This document shows positions 1-11,478 of a stretch of 64,000 nucleotides of DNA, one piece after another. The stretch spans positions 81,809 to 145,808 of the forward strand of contig VHZZ01000019.1 in assembly GCA_009801015.1 (NCBI GenBank), in the 5' to 3' direction. The translations under genes were made by a program, and so were the position numbers. The notes under the pieces are model-generated. The model was not told where the DNA came from. It did not search any database and worked only from the letters and a program-made list of their open reading frames with translations. Position 1 is the first letter of the stretch; every line of letters starts with the position of its first letter. This DNA is from Silene noctiflora (lineage: Eukaryota; Streptophyta; Magnoliopsida; Caryophyllales; Caryophyllaceae).

Positions 1-2195
1 GAGGTTGGTTTCATCGTAAACGTGCACAGTCAAATGTACTCATTTGTTCCTCCAAAGTTGTGTGGCCACTTTACCTGACCCGAGTAGCACTTCGTGTAAT
101 TTATGGACATTTTTGTTCCGAGGCCCCGGATTCCCGGAATACCGTGTATCAACTTCAATTTATGTCGTTCGAGGGGTCATACTGTACCACATTTTTTTTC
201 ACTCGCTTTTTCTACCCCGTATCCAAGGTCGATTGGAGAGGTTCCTTATCTGATTACATGACCAATAACATGTATACATCGCTTTTACACCATTATCCGA
301 TCTTCGGTTGAGTCTGGTTTATCGCATGCCCAGTACCCTTAAGTAACCATCGTTGCTTCTCAAACATTGTGTGGCCTCTTTATTTAATCCGAGGAACCCT
401 CCATTTGATTTCCGGATATTGTTGTTCCGGGACCCCGGAATCTCCGAAAACTATGTATTAGACACTTCAATTTGAGTCGTTTAGAAGGTCGTACTGGACA
501 CCGTTTCTTTTTCTCCCGGTTTTTCTACCACGTGTTCGAGTTCGCTTCAGGAGTTACCATGTTCTATTTCAGACCCAAATAACAAATATTATTCTATTTT
601 TCACAATAATCCGAATTTCTCCCAAGTCTGGTTTATCGCATACCAGCACTTTCAAATGTCCCCATTACTCCTCAAAAATTTTGTGGCCGCTTTATATGAC
701 ATGAGGAATCGTCCGTGTCATTTTCAGACATTTTTGTTCCGGGAGCCTAGAATCGCGAAAACCGTGTATTATACACTTCAAATTGAGCCGTCCGGGAGGT
801 CTTCTCGGGTTGCGTTTTTTTTCTGCAGATTTTTCTACCACGTGTCCGAGGTCGCCTAAGAAGTTACATTATTCGATTTAAGCCCCAAACAACAAATATT
901 AATCCATTTTCACGATTACTCGATTTTCGGTCCAGTTTGGTTTATCACGAATAGGTACCCTCAAATCTCCTCAGTTGCTCCTCATAATTTGTGTGACCAA
1001 ATTATTTGACTCATAAAACTTTTCATGCAATTTCTGGTCATCTTTTGATGTGGGAGTATTAATCTATTTTTCACGATAATCCGAATTTCTCCCAAGGTTC
1101 GTTTATCGCATACCGGCATTCTCAAATGTCCTCCATTGCTCCTCAAAATTTTCGTTTATCGCATACCGTCCGTGTAATTTTCAGATATTTTTGTTCTGGG
1201 ATCCCAAAAACCGTGTATTACACTTCAAATTGAGCTGTTTGGGAAGTCGCACCAGGTTACATTTTTCTTTCTCCCAATTTGTCTACCATGCATGTGTTTG
1301 AGGTCGCATAAGGAGTTACTCTATTCAATTTTAGCCCTGACTAACAAATATTAATCCATTTTCATGATTATTCGATTTTCGGTCTAGCTTGTTTTTATCG
1401 CAAATAAGCACCCTAAAATCTCCTCGTTTTATCCTCAAAATTCGTATGGCCTCATTATCTAACCCGTGGAACCTTATGTCTTCTGGATATTTTTGCTCTG
1501 GGACACCGAAATTTCTGAAAACTGTCTATTCACTTCAATTTGAGTCGTTCCGAAGGTTGTACTGGGTCACGTTTCTTTTTTTCCCGATTTTTCTACCGCG
1601 TGTCCCGAACTCCTAGGTCGGTTTGGAGGTACCTTATCCGATCTCATGCCCAAGAAACAAGTATACATCACTTTTACACAATTATCCGATTTTTGTTTGA
1701 GTCTGGTTTATCGCATACCGGCATTCTCAAATAACCATCTTTGCTCTTCAAAAATTGTATGGTCGCTTTATCTGACCAAGTTTATTTTTTCCCCGGCTTG
1801 TCTACCATGGGTTTGGGGTCGCTTTAGGAGTTAGTTTATTCGATTTCAGCTCAAATAAAAAGTAAGTAAATATATATTTTTTTCATGATTATTCGAGTTT
1901 TACTCAAGGCTGGTTTATCCCATACCAACACCCACAAATAAACTTCGTTGCACCTCAAAATTTGTGTGGTTGCTTTATCTAGGCCGAGAAAACCGTTCCT
2001 ATAATTTCCAGACATTTTTATTCAAGGACTCTAAAATCTGAAAACAGTGTATTATAAATACCTTAGAGAAAACAAGCATTGACATAATCCTTGATTTGTA
2101 ACCATTCTCCCAAAATACGGAAAAGTATACATGCACAATTAAATGTACTCATTTGCTCCTCCAAAGTTGTGTGGCCACTTTACCTAACCTGATGA
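1..2195. repeat. Degenerate satellite array, monomer about 310 bp
   Basis: The same block of phrases recurs in the same order. It runs from a 'ggtttatcgcata' motif through 'tgtggcc(g/a)ctttat', 'tttttgttccggga', 'ccgtgtatta' and 'tttttctaccacgtg' to 'acaaatattaat'. The first motif recurs near 316, 632, 940, 1090, 1391, 1700 and 1910. Spacing is about 310 bp, with two shorter (partial) units near 940-1090 and 1700-1910. The copies have diverged clearly. The short reading frames inside are not conserved between monomers, so no gene is called. The left end is cut by the window edge. The last recognisable piece (2100-2195) resembles the first 80 bases of the window. Confidence 0.75.
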
Positions 2196-2876
2196 ACTTT
2201 TTGCACCAAATTTTCCATTTGTTTACCTCTAACTAAAAAGTTTCAAACCCAATTATCTCTACCTTCTCTCTATTGTTGAATCTTTAACCTGTTCCAAACT
2301 TCTTCTAATTTCTTTATTTATGAAAAACTATTCAAGCATATAATAAATATTCAATTTATTAATTCATTATTAATAACTAAACTGACTCTTTGTTATAGTT
2401 TTCTTAATCTTTTTAATTAGGCTTTATGTTGAAATTAATTAAGGGTTAACTAGTGTAGGATGTGAGGATATTGGTGTAATTGAATGTCGTCGACGACATG
2501 GGTAGGTGCCGCTGGCAAGAAGGACAATAGAGGTGATCGTTATGGGCGTTGGACAGAAGCAGATATTACTTTAGAAAAAGAACACTCAGTAGTACTGTCG
2601 TATGTAGTACAACAATTGACAATAGTTTTTCAACATACGTAAAGTACAACACGATTAAATAACCTCCCTCCCTACTTAAACCCACCAGTGCAACCCCATC
2701 GCCGACGAACCACCTCTTCCAGCGTTGACATCAGTAACCATATGGTGGGTGAAATTAAAGGAGGACAGATATGTGAAATAAGAGTAATTTAGAGAGGGGA
2801 ATGAGAGGGGCATAATTTCACTTGTGTATTACGATGAGTAAAATGTGTACTGCGAAAATCAGCTATCTAAAGAAAA
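2196..2876. other. Intergenic, no gene recognised
   Basis: AT-rich DNA with no convincing reading frame. The only special features are a short perfect palindrome around 'gtcgtcgacgac' near 2487 and a purine-rich stretch near 2760-2810. Nothing further can be supported. Confidence 0.5.
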
Positions 2877-3362
2877 TCCCATATATACTAAAAGAATAGG
2901 CAATCTCAAAGTTTTTCCCTCCAAAAAGCATCTTCTTAAATATGGAAGTTAATGACAATTTAAGTGCATTTACTAAATAAGAAAATTAATAATTATAATT
3001 TATTTCATTTAAATTATTATTTTTGCTTCAAATTATATTATTTGCACTAAATTCTAAAGTATAATCTTTTAATTAAAATATAAAACTATAAATTACTAAA
3101 TCTTTTATTGATACTATTATTGGAAATACGTATAAAACAAAATTGTTCGTTTCATTACTTTTCTGAAAAAAAATTGAAAGAATTTACAAATTGGAATCAT
3201 TAGTATTGAGATATAAAAAATATTTTCTTTAAAATATATTTCAACACATTACTCAATGATCTTGAAAGATGAACAATTAATGAGATACTATTATTATATA
3301 AATAATTTATTAAAAATAAAAATTATATATACCGTGGATGTATTGCACGGGTTCTAAACTAG
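2877..3362 (+). mobile_element. Non-autonomous Helitron, copy 1
   Basis: The element begins with TC (TCCCATATATACTAAAAG) after an A. It ends with CTAG before a T, as expected for insertion between A and T. Just inside the 3' end is a short hairpin built from 'ccgtg...tgcacgg', about ten bases before CTAG. The interior is AT-rich and noncoding. Three other elements in the window (18728, 19855, 35646) share this end structure on the opposite strand. Superfamily assignment rests on the termini only. Confidence 0.65.
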
Positions 3363-3622
3363 TGTTTAACTAAACACTCCAAGTGATACAAACAGTCTAA
3401 TAAAACGGTTTTACAATAAACTAGCGGTCGGGTTTGCGAGGACTAGATACTAATCTCAACCGTCCGTCCGTCCGTAGCTCACACACCTGATTCAATTTAT
3501 TTCCTCACTTTTTATTCTTTTTCTCTTCTCTTAATTAATAACTCTCCAAAATTTCACACCCAAATCTCCTGAATCGCCAATTATCCATTTGAAATAACAC
3601 TTTTTTAATCTTGATTCGCAAA
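3363..3622 (+). promoter_or_regulatory. Promoter and 5' UTR of the complex I 51 kDa gene
   Basis: This stretch lies between a Helitron and the start codon. It contains a short 'ccgt' tandem repeat near 3459-3474 and a pyrimidine-rich run near 3500-3535, typical of plant leader sequences. The transcription start cannot be fixed from sequence alone. Confidence 0.4.
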
Positions 3623-6600
3623 ATGGTATGTTAAATTTTCAATTAATCTCATAAAGTTTGCAACTTTTGATTGTTTCTGGGTTTTTTTGTTTAATTTTCT
3701 GAACTCTTTTTAGATATTGATTGTTCATTAATTTTCAATTCATTGATGGGTGTGTGATTTGAGCTGTTTTAAGTTTGTTTTTGTTTCAATTAGATCTAAT
3801 TATGAGAGTTTTTGATGTGGGTTGTTGTTAATTTGTTCTAAACGCATCGTTTTTGCTTGTTTGTGTAGAGATTGTGTTTGTTTTTAGGTTTTCTAGGTTT
3901 GAAAATGATGGGTTTATTGCCAATTTTTGTTACATGCAATGGAGAATGGTTGAATTAAGGGGTAACTTAAGTGTTAGCTTGTTGTTATGATGAGACATTT
4001 TACGCCGTAATTTGGGGGAGCCATTGAGGCACTGGGCTAATATTGTTGTTGTTGGTGGTGTGGTTGTGTACCTGTGTTGTGTATGTTTCAGTCTCTATAA
4101 AGTTTTGATCTTTGATGCACGACGACTTCGGAAATTACAAATGTGATGTAAAACTATGGTTTTTGAAGCCTGAAGATGATTTCAGGTGCTCTGAATGCCT
4201 CTGATACGTCGTTGCAGACACTTTAGATAGTAATCATTTGTCACACCTCCCTTTAACTGGATTTGATGATTAGATCATGTAGCAAGATTTTAGAAGTTGA
4301 AGGTACTTGATTACTGTGAAAGAATGAGTCTTGAATAACGCAAAGTGTGATTGTTAATGGTTGGGTATTAGTTAGGAGCGTGGTGACGTGCGGAGTGGTG
4401 TTATTGCATAGATGCAGAGATGTTTTGCTGCTTGTAACTGTAAAATGGCAGCCTCTTAGGATGCCTATTAATCTATTATTGATATCTTCCAGCTTTATTC
4501 ATTTCAACTTTGTACTAGTATTAAGTTGCCAACCGCTTTGATTCCGAATTAACAAGGTTTTACATCTTCATATGGCAATTTAGATTTTAGATTCAAGACC
4601 GACTTTTGTGCGGTATGATTGTTCTTATTTAATATAAAGCTATGTTCTTCATGCTTGTTTGATGTTAGGAGCTTCCTCTTTAGAGTGTACATTTTCTTCT
4701 CGACATTCCATGTTAGCTTCTAAAATTTGGAGCATTTGTTAATTGTTTGTACAAACATATACAGTATGATTTTCATTCAACAGCACAATATCTTACGAAA
4801 ATACACCATTTCATTTGGCAATGTTAGGTCAGAACTCAGAACCAACTATAAACATTTGGCTTAGGAAATGTCAATGGGTATGTTAATGTCAATGAGCATT
4901 GTTGACTGAATCCTTTTTTGAATCCCGGCGCTTTTTCATTCACAGAAAAAGTAGTAGATCACTTTGCCTTTTAGAGTTTATGTCCCATTAAATGCTTATT
5001 GCATCCCTGATACATAGAATGTGTTGTATGTAACGAGCAACACAGGTGAAATCCATGATATTCCATTTGACAATTGACACTGTTGTGTTGATTATTTTCC
5101 GATGTTCCTGTGACTTATTTTTCGGTTTATCGATTGTAGAGGAATTCCCATGGTCCTGCCTGTGTCCAACTAGGCCTTCATGTAGATTGGCTTGACAGTT
5201 GTGTGGGGATTCTGTTTTTATTCCATTAAAATGGGAAGTTAAGAAAAAGTCTGTCACTTATTTGATAGAACGGCGTCAGCACTTAGCATCCTTTGGAACT
5301 GTGCTCAAATTTTCTGTTTAGAGTATCAATGACGAGAAGATGTAGAAGGGAGAAGCTGTAGGAGGGTTCTTAGACCTCTTTAGAGATGAAAAACAACGAG
5401 GAAAAAGAAGGTGAGGAAGGTTGATGTTTGCCTGACCGAAATGATTTTAAGATCATTTTGAGACTGAGGTTTCATGGTTATTTGTTCATGAACCACAAAG
5501 GGTATGTTAGAGTGACTGGAGTAAGAGGATGAGGTTCCTTGTTGATGTGCTTAACACAACTAATTTTTGGGTTGTATGCTTCTATTCTTGTAGTGGGTTT
5601 CAACAGTTGGGGTCTAGGGAACATCATATCCTATTGATCATTTTTGGGGATCTAGGTTGACTGGTCGAGTTGTAGGGGCTTATAGCTGTGAGGGGCTAGA
5701 GGCATTACTTTTTTCTTTCTTTTAAATATATTCAAGTAACTTTTATTTTTGTTACGATGTTTACTCCCATGCTCACTGTATTTACTCTTTCTGAGTAACA
5801 ATCCATTCATTCCTTGTGAATTTTCACTAGAATTATAGTGGACTTCCAGTTTCTCTTTGATGTTGTGTACCGCGATTTCGCTGTTCTTCTTCTTTCTGTT
5901 TTTGTTCCTTCTTTTTATTGTACGAAGTGTTAGGGAAAGTGACTGTCACCATTTTCGTTCGATAGACATGAGAGTAGACAATCTGTTGCCTTTTGTCGTG
6001 CCTTGTGGTAGTAAATTCTTGAATTATTTTCTGACAAAGGGCTGTCAACATTCAACAAACAGCCGTTGTTCAGTAGCTTGTAATCCTTATGCAATTCGCC
6101 TCTTTATATGTGTTTTGTCCCACACTCCCACCTACTTGTTCACTGGGTTAGTATTGCCTACTTGCTTAGTTTAGCACATGAGTTCTTCATGAACCAATCA
6201 TGGTAATTACTTATCACATGGGGAACTATTATACGGAGTATGTTGTAAGACTTTTAGCGAGTTTATTACTTAAGGAAGTTAGACACCCTTTCTTCTAAGT
6301 GATATTTCTTTGACACTTTCATTTACAGGCACCCCTGAGGGGCATTCTTAATTTTCAAAGAGCAACACTACTGCAACGTCACTCTGACAAGTGGGGCGCA
6401 GGCTACAGCAGATTGTTCAACACCCAAGCGGCTTCAACATCAAGTACTCCCCAGCCTCCACCCCCACCTCCTCCTGAGAAAACTCACTTTGGTGGATTGA
6501 AAGACGAGGATCGAATTTTTACAAATCTGTATGGGATACATGACCCCTTTCTCAAAGGTGCCATGAAACGTGGTGACTGGTATAGAACCAAGGACTTGGT

Positions 6601-7810
6601 TTTGAAGGGTACCGACTGGATAGTAGGTGAAATGAAGAAGTCTGGCCTTCGTGGACGTGGTGGTGCTGGTTTCCCGTCAGGTCTAAAGTGGTCTTTCATG
6701 CCAAAAGTGTCGGACGGGCGTCCTTCTTACCTTGTTGTCAATGCCGATGAAAGTGAACCTGGAACCTGCAAGGATAGAGAAATAATGAGGCATGATCCCC
6801 ACAAACTTCTAGAAGGATGCCTCATTGCCGGAGTAGGAATGAGGGCTAGTGCAGCATACATCTATATAAGAGGTGAATATGTTAATGAACGCTTGAATCT
6901 TCTAAAGGCCAGACAGGAAGCTTATGAAGCTGGATATTTAGGCAAAAATGCATGTGGGTCTGGTTATGATTTTGACGTTCATATCCACTATGGTGCTGGT
7001 GCCTATATTTGTGGTGAAGAGACTGCTCTTTTGGAGAGTCTCGAGGGAAAGCAAGGCAAACCAAGATTGAAGCCTCCATTTCCGGCTAACGCTGGCCTGT
7101 ATGGATGTCCTACTACGGTCACAAATGTGGAAACCGTGGCCGTATCGCCTACCATTTTAAGGCGAGGGCCTGAGTGGTTTGCTAGTTTTGGAAGAAAGAA
7201 CAATGCAGGGACAAAGCTGTTCTGCATTTCAGGTCATGTCAACAAGCCTTGCACTGTTGAGGAGGAAATGAGTATTCCATTGAAGGAACTGATTGAAAGG
7301 CATTGTGGTGGGGTAAGAGGTGGATGGGATAACTTGCTTGCAATTATACCCGGAGGATCGTCTGTCCCACTACTTCCAAAACACTTGTGCGATGACGTGT
7401 TGATGGATTTCGATGCACTTAAGGCCGTCCAATCAGGTTTGGGAACTGCTGCTGTGATTGTGATGGATAAATCGACTGATGTCGTTGATGCAATAGCAAG
7501 GTTGTCGTATTTCTACAAGCATGAGAGTTGTGGACAATGTACTCCATGTAGGGAGGGAACGGGCTGGCTATGGATGATTATGGAGAGGATGAAAGTTGGG
7601 AATGCTAAGCTGGAGGAAATTGACATGCTTCAAGAGATAACAAAGCAAATCGAGGGACATACCATTTGTGCTTTGGGAGATGCTGCTGCTTGGCCAGTTC
7701 AGGGTCTTATCAGACATTTCAGGCCTGAGCTTGAGAGAAGAATAAAGGAACATGCAGCCAATGAACTGATTGAGGCTGAAAAAAGAGGTTTCCTGGAGGC
7801 TACTGCTTAG
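3623..7810 (+). CDS. CI51: NADH dehydrogenase (ubiquinone) flavoprotein 1, 51 kDa subunit of mitochondrial complex I
   Basis: Exons are 3623-3625 and 6329-7810, giving 494 residues (the Arabidopsis protein At5g08530 is about 486). The first exon is the ATG alone. Joining it to exon 2 gives [13 protein letters not shown], which matches the known plant N-terminus. The first 30-40 residues, basic and Ser/Arg-containing, look like a mitochondrial presequence and are followed by a proline tract. The flavin-site glycine motif [10 protein letters not shown] is at residues 110-119. Cysteines 402, 405 and 408 (CGQCTPC) plus 448 ligate the 4Fe-4S cluster N3. The protein oxidises matrix NADH through FMN and passes electrons to ubiquinone via the iron-sulphur chain. 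No frameshift or missing key residue is seen. A 465-residue frame opens at 6413, but only at a TTG codon, so the spliced ATG is preferred. Identity is very secure; the exon 1 call is strong. Confidence 0.96.
3626..6328 (+). other. Intron 1 of CI51, 2.7 kb, directly after the ATG
   Basis: The donor is ATG|gtatgt and the acceptor is atttacag|GCACCC. The intron is T-rich. It holds several short open frames (for example near 5857-6174) with no protein family resemblance and low-complexity composition, so they are treated as noncoding. No transposon ends were recognised inside it. Confidence 0.85.
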
Positions 7811-9320
7811 ATCCTACCCTTCAGGTTATTGACCTTTTCTTTACAGCTTTATTGTGTCTAACCTCCGATTCTTTGGAATTCCCCCACTTTTTAAGATTTG
7901 CGAGGATTATTTTAATCAAATGGGGCAATTCCTAAGAATCGGAGGGAGTATGTTGCCTAAGGCTAGTCTTAACGTTAATGCAAAATTCTGTCATGACCTA
8001 GTGACTAAGCTGCATGGTATGAGTATTCCCCTGCTATGACGGCTAGGTTATGTAACACCCATTTCCTAGGGAATTCCAGTCGCTGTTACGTTATTTTCTA
8101 TTATATAATTTGCCGTTGATATTTTGGTCGTATCAACCAGTCTTTTTAAGATAAGCAACACTGACCGTTGTCTTGAGTAAAGAAAAATACAGGGAAACAT
8201 ATATATTTTCAAATGTTGTATGTAATTCTGAAAAAAAAAAAGCAAGAGCGACAAGATAAGTTGTAAACATGGAAAACCAAGTTGAAATTTCAGATCTTTA
8301 GCATAAGTGATGATTTAACGTGTTTGATGAACATTTGTGAAATTGCAGTCGCATGGGCTGCTACATATATGTGACATCCATCGGCATCTAAACCAATATT
8401 TTCGCGACCAATACCACATTATAATACATGCTTAGCCGAGGTTCTGTTTATCATATTTTCAGTTAGCCTGTGTTATATGACTTATACACACTTGTTTACA
8501 CGTAGTGTATTTGATATGGGGGTGTGTCCTAGTGCGAGACACTTCTATTTTTATTGTATAACACACTTTTTTAAGGTAGAAATGAGTGTCCAAGTGTTAT
8601 ACACATGTTTTTGTGTTTCAAACGATTTTCGAGGTTATTGAGTAATTAGGTTTGATGATCTATAAATAGACTTGCAAACATGAAACTGGTAGATAGACTT
8701 CTAGGATCTTTAAGAAGTTGCATTTGTAGCTCGATGACCGTTCTCATGTGTTTTCCTTTGCAGAGGTCTTCAATTGTCGGAGAGTTGTGTAATAAGAAAA
8801 ACTGTAGGGATGAACCCATTGCAGTTTACGTCTGAAGTTCAAGCACATGAATGTCTCGGCAATTTGTTCTGTTTACAAAATGCAGCAGCTACATTGCTGT
8901 ATTTATCTACGACATTAACTTTGTTACCATTTTGAAACTGTGTCTGGATAGACGCAGTGTTTACCATGTTCTCATGTTATTTTCACATTGTAAGGCAATG
9001 CCAACCTACCTTTGGATAGGCTTTGACAAAAAATGCTATGTCGCTATTCGCCTTAATTTTTATTTTCTCAACGAGGCCAAAATAAGAAGAGAATGGGTTT
9101 TAGTCGGCATACTTACAGTCCCATATGTAAACTTTGTGAATTGAAACATAGAAATCATATGGAACTTGAAAGTTTGGGAGACTTATTTTTGTACTGCCTG
9201 TATGGCTGTATTCACTATCACTACTGTCCCCCAAAAGGAGGAGATTTGTAACAGGTGTGGGGCCGCTATTGTACCACCCTTATGAGACGGTCTTAAATCT
9301 CACATGAGACCAATACATAT
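7811..9320. other. 3' UTR of CI51 and intergenic DNA
   Basis: The first few hundred bases are probably the CI51 3' UTR. Beyond that there is no supported gene. A possible small repeat near 8511-8610 carries 'gtgtgtcctagtgcgagacac' and, further on, 'gagtgtccaagtgttatacac'. The open frame at 8851-9144 has no family resemblance and is not called. Confidence 0.45.
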
Positions 9321-9787
9321 AAGACCGTCTTATATAAGTTTTTGCGCGGGTCTTCTCCTTAAGTGTTTGCAGGGTATCCGCTAACTGGTTTTGTGGGGAT
9401 ACAGACGTCTACTGTATCCGGCCTGCAGAAAATAGGTGAGACTGATTATATGGTTAATGTGGCTCGTCTCATATAAGACGGTCTTATTTGTGTGGGTCTT
9501 TTCCCTGCGTGTTTGGTTCGTATCCGCCAGATTGTTTTTATGGGGATACGACTTACGAGCGTCTATTGTATCCGACCTGCAGAAAACAGGTGAGACACCG
9601 AGACCAATACATATACAAGCTCATTCCTTTTTTTTTTAATGTGGTTAATGTGTTTGGTCTCATATAAAACCGTCTCATATAAATTTTTACAAGAATCTTT
9701 TCCTTGCGCGTTTGAAGGATATCCGTTGGATCGGTTTTTGGGGATATAAGCCTCTACTGTATCCTTCAACTTGCAGAAAACAGGTGA
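9321..9787. repeat. Three diverged tandem copies of a unit of about 120 bp
   Basis: The copies are about 9321-9440, 9475-9599 and 9666-9787. Each begins with an 'agac(c/g)gtct(t/c)at' type sequence and continues through 'gggtctt(t/c)tcc(t/c)t'. Each then has a 'gtatccg...ggggata' segment and ends with 'gtctactgtatcc...ctgcagaaaacaggtga'. Linkers of 35-65 bp carrying 'tggttaatgtg' separate them. No coding frame is conserved across the copies. Confidence 0.7.
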
Positions 9788-10424
9788 TATATTTACTCTC
9801 CTCTTCTAATAATTGAAAGGATGCATTTACTGATCTCTGCATAAGAACACATGTTAAAGGATATTCGTTTTCACATTTTAATAACGGTTTTTCTAAGATC
9901 TGCCCTAAAAATACACGTTAAAGAAGTCCTGCAAACGGCTCATCTTCTCATAAACTAAATGTTCCCGGAAATTCTTGCTTCCATTGAATCATTTGGATCT
10001 ACATTATCAAAATCCTGATTCATGAATCTCTCGGTTTGGGAAAGAAAAATAAGAGGATCGTATCTTTTCTCCGGGCTCTTTTTCAAAATCGATTCAAAAT
10101 CAAATATTAAAGAGAAATCGAACCAGTTTTAATATAAAACCGTCTTATAAAAGCCGTAAGTTGAAAAGATGGCATGAGCATTGAGCAATAATTGACCTAC
10201 AAACAACAGCATTGATTGCCAAAGCAAAACATGAAGGACACAATCATATCTACCGTGGCAATCAACTGAAATACAAAGACAGACCTCTTTTAAATTCCAT
10301 TAATAATGCTACCTGAATTCTGACATTCTACGATATTGTGTAAAACCGTCTTATAATGTGACTAACAATAATAGACAAGTGTTTATAATCGATAAAAGAA
10401 CCGTCTAATTCGATACTATAATAA
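9788..10424. other. Intergenic, no gene recognised
   Basis: AT-rich sequence with scattered 'aaaccgtctta' fragments related to the neighbouring repeats. No coding frame or RNA gene is supported. Confidence 0.4.
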
Positions 10425-10862
10425 ACGGAAAATGCACACGGTGCTCTTGCGGTTTGCTTTTTTGCTCAACATACCCAATTTTTTATCCGGAAAACTTTAA
10501 GAGGCCATAACTCGTGTTTACGAGTTCAGAAAATGATAATTTTTTTTTTCAAATTGATCATCTTTCCGAGAACTACGACTTAAGAAAAAAGTTGTTGAGT
10601 TTGGAATTCGTGACCAAGCGATATGGTCACTCAAAGTTTGTTCGGTGAAAAAAACTTTGACACGCAATAACTCCTAGCCACGGGACCCAAATATGATAAT
10701 TTTTTATCAAATCGTAGTTCTCGGAAAAATGATCGATTTGAAAAGAAAATTATCACATTCTGAAATCGTAAACACGAGTTATGGCCTCTTAAAGTTTCCC
10801 GGATCAAAAAATTGGGTATTTCGGGCAACATGTCAAACCTCAAGGGTACCGCGAGTTTTACA
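10425..10862. mobile_element. Foldback element family of about 440 bp, copy 1
   Basis: The left end reads ACGGAAAATGCACACGGTG. The right half is close to its reverse complement, so nearly the whole element could fold into one hairpin. Diagnostic phrases that occur in both orientations are 'aagaggccataactcgtgtt', 'cgagaactacga' and 'aactttgacacgcaataact'. Copies 2 (39916) and 3 (62192) have the same layout. The right end of this copy has decayed. No coding capacity. Confidence 0.75.
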
Positions 10863-11478
10863 CTTAAGACGAATATAACCGTCTTATACAACAATTATCG
10901 AACAATGGACGGCTTACATATATTTTCAGTTGATGGTCGTGCTATGAACTAACTAAAGTATATAGTTTTGCATGACATACAAAGTATATATACTTAAGTG
11001 GGTAAGCATAATTATTTGCGTAAATAACGGCATTTTTAAGTCAAATATATATAATATAGTTTATAAAACTATTTTACATTGAAAAAGTGTAAACTTTTCA
11101 TCATTCATATTGCTTTTTGACTTTTGTTTTTGAATTGCAGGCTTGCAGCATTATTTTAGCTCCACAGAGGAAATCTAAAGGTAAATTTGTCTTTGATTGT
11201 ATATATTTTTGTTAAAAGTATCTGTTTAGTTCAAAGATTTCGAACTCGGTTGAAGTATGTGTCCAGGTGTCTGACTCGGCTATTTTCGTGCTTGCATTGT
11301 ACCCTTTTCATTTTTTTTAAACCTGTGTTACTCAAACTCGACTGCAAGTCTGCAAGTATTTGACACAGGCACATGTCCGAGCATCAAAATAGATAATCTT
11401 CATGTTTTTGCCGTGGCAGAGCCAGAATTTGACGTTAGGAGTAACCCGAGTTATTTTCTGTTTTGTCAGGAATTGAAA
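10863..11478 (+). promoter_or_regulatory. Promoter and probable spliced 5' UTR of the NT-C2 gene
   Basis: A small exon-like unit lies at about 11142-11180, between 'gaattgcag' and '|gtaaat'. A second acceptor-like 'ttttgtcag' precedes the start codon at 11467-11469. Together these suggest at least one intron in the leader. This is inferred from splice consensus only. Confidence 0.4.

Noticed and set aside
5857-6174. 105-codon open frame in CI51 intron 1
   Set aside because: Phe/Leu-rich low-complexity frame in a T-rich intron, with no family resemblance and an antisense frame over the same bases.
10631-10894. Similar short open frames at 10631, 39923, 62199 and 62416 (CISMHAVPLRF-like)
   Set aside because: The similarity is real, but it comes from the 440 bp foldback element. 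The frames lie on both strands and have no consistent start or length.
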